Part shown: one piece after another, positions 1-4,900 of the stretch
Numbering within the stretch: position 1 is the first letter of the stretch
Layout: the number at the start of each line of letters is the position of its first letter
Source: Bacteroidota bacterium
GTDB lineage: Bacteria > Bacteroidota > Bacteroidia > Bacteroidales > PUMT01
Assembly: GCA_003556985.1 (NCBI GenBank)
Contig: PWPZ01000271.1
Coordinates: 1-6,302 of the forward strand
Direction of reading: 5' to 3'
DNA length: 6,302 bases
Program-made: the position numbers and the translations under genes
Notes under the pieces: model-generated
Databases searched by the model: none
What the model was told of the DNA's origin: nothing
Seen by the model: the letters and a program-made list of their open reading frames with translations, nothing else

Positions 1-21
1 ATAATGCAGAAATCTAAAATA

Positions 22-51
22 CTGATCAAAGCTGAGCATTGGTTTGATCAG
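22..51 (-). terminator. Hairpin downstream of the desulfurase, possible weak terminator
   Basis: There is a perfect 9-bp inverted repeat: CTGATCAAA at 22-30 and TTTGATCAG at 43-51, with a 12-nt loop. Read on the minus strand, it lies just after the stop of the alternative desulfurase tail (60-62) and is followed by TATTTTAG, which is T-rich but not a clean U-tract. The position fits an end-of-operon terminator. The AT-rich stem and poor tail make this tentative. Each arm contains the palindrome TGATCA, so a protein-binding site is an alternative. Confidence 0.4.
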
Positions 52-59
52 GGATGGGA

Positions 60-185
60 CTAATCCGACAGATTTAAACTATACTCATGGCAACCTGTTA
101 ACCTGAGCTTTTTGACGGCGTCATCAAGGGAACCGTTCAGTACATTTCCTGCTGCACCCTGGCAAAAGGGGCATGCATATGCGCC
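60..185 (-). other. Alternative -1 frame tail of the cysteine desulfurase (CPFC-containing)
   Basis: If the desulfurase frame slips back one base at the GGGG run around 184-187, translation continues for 41 codons to a TAG at 60-62. The tail begins GAYACPFCQGAAG, goes on with NVLNGSLDDAVKKLRLTG and ends LSD. Codon use looks ordinary, and the stretch is soluble and protein-like. It contains CPFC and one further Cys, but does not match the usual SAGAACH catalytic loop that I know for this family. It could be the true C-terminus hidden by a one-base deletion in the assembly, the scar of an internal deletion, or chance. I do not recognise a domain in it. Confidence 0.35.
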
Positions 186-1102
186 CCGACATCCTTAAAA
201 GCAAGACTTAAGGTGTTGGGAAGTGTATTCGCATGGTTCCCGTTCACTCTTACTCTGCTTCCAAGTTTTTCCCTCAGGCCGCTAAGAAGCTTTTCTCTGG
301 TTGATAACAAGTTATTATGAGTTTCTTCAAGATCACGCCCGGCTATTTCACAAGCTTTACCCAGTGCCACGATGTGAATAACATTTTCAGTACCCGGCCT
401 GACTCCATTTTCCTGTTCACCACCGTGCATCAGGTTTCTGATTTTCACTCCCTCCCTGAGATACAATACCCCAATTCCTTTTGGTGAATATAGTTTATGA
501 CCTGCCATGGTTAGAAGGTCAATCATCCCGGATGAAACATCTACTTTAATTTTTCCGGCCGACTGTGCCGCATCAGTGTGGAACAGAATATTATTCTTTT
601 TTGTAATGGCAGCAATATCATTTATTGGCTGTATGGTTCCTATCTCATTGTTGGCATGCATTACCGTGACAAGGATGGTATCGGGCCTTATTGCCTTTTC
701 TATTTCAGCAGGATCGACTGCTCCGTATTTGTCAGTCCCGGTATAGGTAACATCAGAACCGCATGTTTCAAGCCAGCGGCATACATTCGTAACAGCCGGA
801 TGCTCGATTGAGGAGGTAATGATATGCCTTCCGGCTTCTCTATTGGCAAAGGCAGCTCCTGATATGGCATGGTTGTTTGACTCCGTTCCTCCGCTTGTAA
901 AAAATATTTCACCGGGGTGACAACGAATAAGGCCTGCGACCTGGATTCTGGCTTTTTCAATAGCTTCTTTACCTTGTCTGCCAATGGAATAAAAACTTGA
1001 TGGGTTCCCAAAACTGGTATAGATAAAAGGTGTCATTGCCTCTGCTACTTCGGGGGCAATGGGTGTAGTTGCATTGTAATCGAGGTAAACGGGTTTTTTC
1101 AT
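137..1102 (-). CDS. Cysteine desulfurase (NifS/IscS-like, class V aminotransferase fold), C-terminally truncated
   Basis: The 321-residue product matches PLP-dependent cysteine desulfurases, which take sulfur from L-cysteine as an enzyme persulfide for Fe-S cluster or thio-cofactor assembly in the cytoplasm. Visible landmarks are the N-terminal VYLDYNATTP (5-14), the phosphate-binding GGTESNN (71-77), His101 in the IEHP motif that stacks on PLP, Asp177 and Gln180 in HTDAAQ, the Schiff-base lysine Lys203 in AGHK, and RPGTEN (235-240). Homology reads cleanly to about NTLSLAFKDVG (296-306). Usual members run to about 380-400 residues and carry the catalytic cysteine in a later SAG(A/S)AC loop. 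Here the frame ends 15 residues after Gly306, so that cysteine and the C-terminal small domain are absent. A -1 shift near 185 opens another tail (separate entry). The start is set by the TAATG overlap with the upstream wHTH gene, and no strong ribosome-binding site is seen. Family assignment is secure; whether the gene is functional is not. Confidence 0.9.
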   Translation of the reverse strand: MKKPVYLDYNATTPIAPEVAEAMTPFIYTSFGNPSSFYSIGRQGKEAIEKARIQVAGLIRCHPGEIFFTSGGTESNNHAISGAAFANREAGRHIITSSIEHPAVTNVCRWLETCGSDVTYTGTDKYGAVDPAEIEKAIRPDTILVTVMHANNEIGTIQPINDIAAITKKNNILFHTDAAQSAGKIKVDVSSGMIDLLTMAGHKLYSPKGIGVLYLREGVKIRNLMHGGEQENGVRPGTENVIHIVALGKACEIAGRDLEETHNNLLSTREKLLSGLREKLGSRVRVNGNHANTLPNTLSLAFKDVGAHMHAPFARVQQEMY

Positions 1103-1275
1103 TACTTCACGTCATAAAAACAACGTTTCGGAGAAAAAACCTTTTCTTCACTTACAAGTTTTTTGATTTCTTTATCAACCTGGGGCTTTGCAATCCCTGT
1201 TTTTTCAGCGATTTCGACTGACTTAAGTGCACCGTTTTCCCTGAGCGTTTCTAAAATGATCTCTGAATTTTCCAT
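1102..1275 (-). CDS. Small winged-helix/HTH protein, probable transcriptional regulator (57 aa)
   Basis: A 57-residue frame starts at an ATG (1273-1275) directly preceded by an in-frame TAG, so no upstream start is possible. AAGG lies about 6 nt before the ATG as a modest ribosome-binding site. The sequence reads as a compact winged helix: helix 1 IILETLRENG (6-15), helix 2 KSVEIAEKTG (18-27), a recognition-type helix KPQVDKEIKKLVSEEK (30-45), then a wing-like VFSPKRCFYDVK end. The layout resembles MarR/ArsR-type HTH cores reduced to the DNA-binding part, and Cys52 is the only cysteine. Its TAA overlaps the desulfurase ATG (TAATG), implying one transcript and translational coupling. From this I infer a regulator of, or partner in, sulfur transfer, with Cys52 as a possible redox or sulfur sensor. 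The gene looks real on codon use, start context and coupling. The exact family and target are not known. Confidence 0.75.
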   Translation of the reverse strand: MENSEIILETLRENGALKSVEIAEKTGIAKPQVDKEIKKLVSEEKVFSPKRCFYDVK

Positions 1276-1348
1276 GTTCTACCTTGCGGCCAGAAGTGAA
1301 GACACCCTTAAGAGGCGGCTCGGGCAGATCATTGAAAGGCTCAAGTAA
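1274..1348 (+). other. Short plus-strand frame, possible remnant of a lost gene
   Basis: Antisense to the leader of the wHTH gene there is an open plus-strand stretch of 24 codons. It starts MFYLAARSEDT, ends GQIIERLK and stops with TAA at 1346-1348. It looks like the amphipathic C-terminal helix of a cytoplasmic protein. Its upstream frame runs into the antisense of the wHTH gene, so no complete gene is present. It may be a fragment left by a rearrangement or a chance frame. I cannot name a parent protein. Confidence 0.15.
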
Positions 1349-1393
1349 AATAAGAAGCCAATGTGAGGCCTGCACCCGACCTGTTTTACCGGA

Positions 1394-2224
1394 CTATCGG
1401 ATCAACCAGTCAGTATAGGTAGATGTGTATTCACCGTATCTACTCCCTCTTTCAAATACCGGTTGCATCTTTTCAAGGCTCACCTGTCCCACTTCGGTAT
1501 AAGAACCATCGGCATTCCAGTACCTGTCCCTTACCTCAGCAGATTCAAAGAAAACCAAAAAGCCGACGCAGCCCACGCATTCTCCCGTTCTGCCCCTTAA
1601 AACAAATCCTTTTAACCCGGGAAAATTCTCTTCCCAGGCAGGGGCATACTCATCCTTCATGAAATCTAACCACTCATCTTCAGCGACTCCGGGAGCCAGT
1701 TCGGAATGTATAGTATGAAACCCCAGCAGGTTGCCTGGCTGCAGCTCCGGGCCCGGTGTGCCGGTATCACCTATGATCTCCCAATCGGTATAAGTAGTGG
1801 TGTATTCAACCAATTTACGCTCTTCTTCAAATACCGGTTGCAGTTTTTCCCATTCTGCGGTTCCCAATTCAGTAAGAGAACCATCGTCGTTTATGTACTT
1901 ATCCCTTAAATCAGTAGATTCAAAGAAATACAAATAACCGACGCAGCCCACGCATTCCCCCGTTCTGCCCCTTAAAACAAATGTTTTCATCCCTGGAAAA
2001 TACTTTTTCCCTACAGTTGCATACTCGTCCCTCATGAAATTTAACCACTCATCGAGCATAACTCCGGACGTCAGCTTGTAATTTACAGTATGAAACCCCA
2101 GCAGGTTACCTGCCTTTAACACTATCGGTTCCTCGAACTGCCCGGTTTGCGCCTCTGCTGGCCGCCGCGAATCGCATGCTATTGCCAGCATTAACATTGT
2201 TGCGATCAAAACTGGTTTTTTCAT
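1394..2224 (-). CDS. Lipoprotein with two tandem copies of a CVGC-containing domain
   Basis: The 276-residue product begins MKK plus a hydrophobic core and a lipobox, LAIAC (13-17). It should therefore be cleaved and lipidated at Cys17 and anchored in an envelope membrane. After a short linker come two copies of one ~112-residue domain, residues 39-150 and 164-275, offset by exactly 125 residues. Shared blocks are GNLLGFHT, DEWL.FM.DEYA, FPG.K.FVLRGRTGECVGCVG, FFES...RD.Y, DGS.TE, QPVFE and EYT.TYTDW. Each copy holds one Cys-x2-Cys (91/94 and 216/219). The strand-helix-strand pattern resembles ferredoxin-like dimeric alpha/beta-barrel proteins, so the duplication could form an intramolecular dimer. 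That is my inference, and I do not recognise a named family. The paired cysteines could form disulfides or bind metal. A 169-bp gap to the DUF5916 gene's stop codon, with a hairpin in it, makes a separate transcript plausible. Confidence 0.85.
   Translation of the reverse strand: MKKPVLIATMLMLAIACDSRRPAEAQTGQFEEPIVLKAGNLLGFHTVNYKLTSGVMLDEWLNFMRDEYATVGKKYFPGMKTFVLRGRTGECVGCVGYLYFFESTDLRDKYINDDGSLTELGTAEWEKLQPVFEEERKLVEYTTTYTDWEIIGDTGTPGPELQPGNLLGFHTIHSELAPGVAEDEWLDFMKDEYAPAWEENFPGLKGFVLRGRTGECVGCVGFLVFFESAEVRDRYWNADGSYTEVGQVSLEKMQPVFERGSRYGEYTSTYTDWLIR
1400..1735 (-). repeat. Second copy of the lipoprotein domain repeat (DNA level)
   Basis: This encodes residues 164-275, the C-terminal repeat unit. 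It aligns without gaps to 1775-2110 at a constant 375-bp offset. Identity is patchy but reaches 44 of 45 bases over 1563-1607 versus 1938-1982, the segment encoding FVLRGRTGECVGCVG. The remaining parts have diverged much more at both DNA and protein level. Confidence 0.85.
1775..2110 (-). repeat. First copy of the lipoprotein domain repeat (DNA level)
   Basis: This encodes residues 39-150, the N-terminal repeat unit, partner of 1400-1735. The CVGC block at 1938-1982 is nearly identical between copies. The helix after it (TAEWEKLQ versus QVSLEKMQ) and the strand before it differ clearly. Confidence 0.85.
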
Positions 2225-2255
2225 AACATTATAAAGTTTTGGTTAATAAATATTT

Positions 2256-2273
2256 GCTGCAGGAATCTGCAGC
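2256..2273 (-). promoter_or_regulatory. Small hairpin in the leader of the lipoprotein gene
   Basis: There is a perfect 7-bp inverted repeat, GCTGCAG (2256-2262) and CTGCAGC (2267-2273), with a 4-nt loop. It lies 32-49 nt upstream of the lipoprotein ATG and about 80 nt after the stop of the DUF5916 gene. On the minus strand it is followed by AAATATTTATTAACC rather than a U-tract, so it is not a canonical terminator. It could be a leader RNA structure, a processing site or a weak terminator for the upstream gene. Confidence 0.35.
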
Positions 2274-2354
2274 CAGGTGCTAATGACCTTAATCCGTTTT
2301 TATTACGTTGCTAAATTTTATGATGGCGTTAATAACTGGTTTATGGAAGTCATT

Positions 2355-4583
2355 CTACAACAAGAAGGTATAGGTGTATTTCACAAGTATTGTCCGGCCC
2401 GATGAATAGGGAAGGGCGGGAGAGGACCTGTGAATATTGGTGTTCATCCCTTCATCATATACCACGTAGAAATCGTTACCCTCGCGCGGGTTATACCTGA
2501 AGCGTACATTTGCAATTACCCGGTCAATGGCTGTGTTATACTGGATAAAATTGCTCAGCGATGTCCTGGTAGTAAGCGTCATAAGCCCTTTGAAACCTAA
2601 AATGTGATTGGTGAAGCCCGTTTCCCTTCCGGGGAAATCAACGTGGTCCAGGTAATATGTCACCCCCAGATCAAAGTCAGTCCCTATTTTCAAGCTGGGT
2701 TCCACGTAAAATGAAAACCTCCATCCATCATAGAAATTACCTGCCACGGATGCAAATATCGCGGACAGGTTGCGGGCCCATGAAGTGTAAAACATAGGTG
2801 AGAAATAGACAAATGAATATCTTCCCGGCGGGACTTCAGCCTGGTTATTTCCCAGTATCAGGTTATCCGCCAGCTCTTCGACAAAGATATCAGCTTTAAT
2901 TCTGCCCCCATACATACTCTTCAGCTGATATTCCCAGGATACAGAAGTATTTACAGTCTCATTGAGACCGGATAAGGTATTCCGGTAATTGAACCCTTCC
3001 AGGGATAAACTGTGCATCCGCAAAAAACTGTTTTCACCGGGCCACCAGGTATAGCTGATCGTTCCTGACGGACCGTGATAGTTTTTTTTTCTCTCAAACC
3101 CGATTCCCGGATTGTATTGTGCCCCGGAGTATGCATAGGTGAAATCATATCCCAGCCCGACCCGGCTGCGTCGCTGCCACCTGATCAGCATCCTTGTCGG
3201 GTCCGGTTCAAGCGGCTTGTTGTCAACATCATCTTCAATTGTCTGTGCCATCCTGAAAGTAAAATATTCATCTCCGGTTACCCTGAAATGCCCGTCAAGT
3301 CCGTAAGCCACATTGTAAGTGCCATCAATCCCCAGCCTGCTGGTTGCAATACCACCGACATAGGAGTATGGATTCAGCACATTCCTTTTAAGCCTCAGAG
3401 CCCCAAAGTTCTCTCCCGGATTGTCCATGAACGATTCAGTCTGCATTGACATCACCCCGATATCCCAGTTTTCAATTCTCCCTGTCATCCTTGCTCCGCC
3501 GTATATCCTTACCGATTGATTTCCATGAATTCCGATTCGCCGGCTGTAAAAGAGATTACTGCCTTCAAGGAATGAGAAATCAAAGGCATCCGTCTTTTCC
3601 AGGAAGAACACCCTCTTTTCAGGGAAGAAGAGTGAGTAGCGTGTGAGGTTTATCATCTGATCGTCGGCTTCAACCTGCGCAAAATCGGTGTTGAAGGTAA
3701 CATCAAGGGTCATGTTATTGGTAATGCCATATTTAAGGTCGAGGCCGGCATCATATTTCGGGGTCGAACTCATATGATATGCCGAGCCTGCAACATTGAG
3801 TTCATTGAGCTGACCCACCCCTCCGATCAGATAGGGAGTAATGTACAGCGGACGGGTTGACAGCAATCCCTCAAACTCTATTGTCGCGGACTGCGAAGGC
3901 CTGAAGTAAGAGTTGGACAGTTTTGGAGAGATATTCTGAAAGGTTGCCAGCTCAGGAAGGCCAGGGCTCCATCTCATAATTGTTATTCCCATAGAGGTTT
4001 TTCCCCCGACGGACTGGAATCGAAGGCTCGAAAACGGGATCCTGAATTCGGCCGACCAGCTATGCCCGGTAATCACGGTCTCCACATCCCAGAAAGTGTT
4101 CCAGCTGGCATTGAAATCAGTGTCTTCGTCCTCACAATCGTTCTTTATGGTTGCGTCAGATCTCAGGCCGTTTGGATTTGTGCCGAAAAACACGGCATTC
4201 TCCCTGTCGTGGAAGGTGTCGAGAATGAAGCTAAACCCGCTGGTGTAAAGCAGATCGTAATTCCGCTGTTTCCCGATAGCCCTGAGCTTGCTTTTGTCAG
4301 AGTAGTAAATTACACCCGAAACATAAAAATAGTCGTCGTCGTAGGCGATTTTTACAACGGAGTGCTGGGTCGGATCATTCCCCGACACAGGCATGTGCAT
4401 GGTTAACGGCAGTGCCGGCACTGATTGCCAGGCCTCCTCATCAGGTACCCCGTCAAACACGATTGGTCCGGTTAGCCTTGTCACCTTAAATGGTCTGTCG
4501 GCCGGGAAACTCTCCTGCTGTGCCAACGTGCTATTGCAAAATGCAATATGCAGAATGCAGAAAATCAGCATTTTATTTCTCAT
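2355..4583 (-). CDS. Secreted DUF5916 protein with N-terminal CBM9-like domain
   Basis: The 742-residue product has a signal peptide: RNK, a hydrophobic core FCILHIAFC, and likely cleavage after STLA (residue 21). Residues ~35-235 form a CBM9-like beta-sandwich, recognised from the IVFDGVPDEEAW start, VKIAYDDDYFYVSG, the LDTFHDRENAVFFGTNPNG segment and the FRIPFSSLRF end. From ~245 comes a DUF5916 region with its hallmark DVTFNTDFAQVEADDQMINLTRYSLFFPEKRVFFLE (294-329). It continues as alternating, aromatic-rich strands to YTFLL, as expected of a membrane beta-barrel. Length is normal for the family. Such proteins are common in Bacteroidota and often labelled 'hydrolase', but I know of no established activity. 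An outer-membrane role with ligand or glycan binding is inferred. An in-frame TAA 18 nt upstream limits the start to ATG 4581-4583 or Met5. No clear Shine-Dalgarno is present. The signal-peptide core is encoded by tandem 7-mers. Confidence 0.93.
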   Translation of the reverse strand: MRNKMLIFCILHIAFCNSTLAQQESFPADRPFKVTRLTGPIVFDGVPDEEAWQSVPALPLTMHMPVSGNDPTQHSVVKIAYDDDYFYVSGVIYYSDKSKLRAIGKQRNYDLLYTSGFSFILDTFHDRENAVFFGTNPNGLRSDATIKNDCEDEDTDFNASWNTFWDVETVITGHSWSAEFRIPFSSLRFQSVGGKTSMGITIMRWSPGLPELATFQNISPKLSNSYFRPSQSATIEFEGLLSTRPLYITPYLIGGVGQLNELNVAGSAYHMSSTPKYDAGLDLKYGITNNMTLDVTFNTDFAQVEADDQMINLTRYSLFFPEKRVFFLEKTDAFDFSFLEGSNLFYSRRIGIHGNQSVRIYGGARMTGRIENWDIGVMSMQTESFMDNPGENFGALRLKRNVLNPYSYVGGIATSRLGIDGTYNVAYGLDGHFRVTGDEYFTFRMAQTIEDDVDNKPLEPDPTRMLIRWQRRSRVGLGYDFTYAYSGAQYNPGIGFERKKNYHGPSGTISYTWWPGENSFLRMHSLSLEGFNYRNTLSGLNETVNTSVSWEYQLKSMYGGRIKADIFVEELADNLILGNNQAEVPPGRYSFVYFSPMFYTSWARNLSAIFASVAGNFYDGWRFSFYVEPSLKIGTDFDLGVTYYLDHVDFPGRETGFTNHILGFKGLMTLTTRTSLSNFIQYNTAIDRVIANVRFRYNPREGNDFYVVYDEGMNTNIHRSSPALPYSSGRTILVKYTYTFLL
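4535..4562 (-). repeat. Tandem 7-mer repeat (four units) inside the signal-peptide coding sequence
   Basis: On the plus strand the units are TGCAAAA, TGCAATA, TGCAGAA and TGCAGAA, uninterrupted over 28 bases. On the coding strand they encode residues 8-16, FCILHIAFC, which form the hydrophobic core of the DUF5916 protein's signal peptide. Seven is not a multiple of three, so gain or loss of one unit would shift the frame. Three units (21 bases) would add or remove seven mostly hydrophobic residues in frame. Confidence 0.85.
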
Positions 4584-4687
4584 AACCAGGTGAATAAATT
4601 ATGAACCATCCATTTCAATTGATTCCTGAACTGCTGGCCCATTGATTGCAAAGGGGAGTGCGAGGGTGTGTTTCACACTTTCACTGG

Positions 4688-4758
4688 GAAATTAGAAACC
4701 GTAAAACTGAAAAGTAAGAGATGAGAAGTGAGATAGAGAAATTAGAAGACGAAAAACA
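4688..4758. repeat. Degenerate purine-rich 7-mer array
   Basis: Almost all bases are A or G on the plus strand. The tract can be cut into 7-base units: GAAATTA, GAAACCG, TAAAACT, GAAAAGT, AAGAGAT, GAGAAGT, GAGATAG, then after one extra A, GAAATTA and GAAGACG. The unit GAAATTA occurs at 4688-4694 and again at 4738-4744, each time followed by GAA. This looks like an old, eroded heptamer satellite rather than coding DNA. Confidence 0.5.
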
Positions 4759-4781
4759 ATTCCAATCCCGTAAACAAAATA

Positions 4782-4789
4782 CAAAAATA
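4782..4789 (-). promoter_or_regulatory. Possible Bacteroidota -7 element for the DUF5916 gene
   Basis: On the minus strand this reads TATTTTTG, matching the Bacteroidota housekeeping -7 consensus TAnnTTTG. It lies about 200 nt upstream of the DUF5916 ATG, so the purine-rich array would fall in the leader. No well-spaced TTTG -33 element is seen; the nearest TTG is too close. A chance match in AT-rich DNA is quite possible. Confidence 0.2.
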
Positions 4790-4858
4790 CCTGAAATAAA
4801 ACAAGTTTTCGCAGGATGTTTTTGCTATCTGCTGGAACAAATGGAGTAAAACCGGATA

Positions 4859-4893
4859 TATGCCGGCATACCAGGATCCATACATGTACCGGC
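4859..4893 (-). terminator. Hairpin after the FAD oxidoreductase gene, possible terminator
   Basis: On the minus strand GCCGGTACAT (4893-4884) pairs with GTATGCCGGC (4871-4862), with one mismatch and two G-T pairs around a 12-nt loop. It begins 7 nt after the stop codon. The 3' arm overlaps a separate perfect 12-bp palindrome, TATGCCGGCATA (4859-4870), so two mutually exclusive folds are possible. The sequence after it is ATATATCCGGTTTTAC, without an immediate U-tract, so terminator function is only moderately supported. Confidence 0.4.
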
Positions 4894-4900
4894 TTTATAA

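Larger units (their letters stand above)
4584..4900. other. 317-base spacer between the FAD oxidoreductase and DUF5916 genes
   Basis: I see no gene here. In minus-strand order it contains a hairpin after the oxidoreductase stop (4862-4893), a possible -7 promoter element (4782-4789), a purine-rich tract of degenerate 7-mers (4688-4758), and a small inverted repeat GTGTG-TTT-CACAC (4666-4678). The remainder is AT-rich leader up to the DUF5916 start. Frames crossing the spacer have no recognisable protein features. Confidence 0.6.

Noticed and set aside
1..63. Plus-strand open frame from the window edge to TAA at 61-63, which could be the end of a convergent gene.
   Set aside because: Only 20 codons are visible, it contains the 22-51 inverted repeat, and nothing in it is recognisable.
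507..811. Two overlapping plus-strand frames of about 78 codons inside the desulfurase gene.
   Set aside because: They are antisense to strongly conserved desulfurase motifs and have no protein-family features of their own.
700..1011. A 103-codon minus-strand frame inside the desulfurase gene.
   Set aside because: It is an out-of-frame shadow of the real coding sequence, in low-complexity, unrecognisable sequence.
1090..2224. Identical starts MKKPV and matching bases (ATGAAAAAACC) at the desulfurase and lipoprotein genes, suggesting a repeated cassette.
   Set aside because: The similarity ends after about 11 bases, and MKK with A-rich codons is a common start, so coincidence is enough.
3075..3449. 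A 124-codon plus-strand frame inside the DUF5916 gene.
   Set aside because: It is antisense to a beta-barrel coding region with clear family motifs. It is cysteine- and proline-rich without domain structure, as expected of a shadow frame.
4062..4406. A 114-codon plus-strand frame opposite the CBM9-like domain.
   Set aside because: The opposite strand carries the conserved CBM9-like sequence and this frame shows no independent homology.
4666..4678. GTGTG-TTT-CACAC inverted repeat upstream of the DUF5916 gene as an operator.
   Set aside because: A 5-bp stem with a 3-base loop is too short to support without conservation data.
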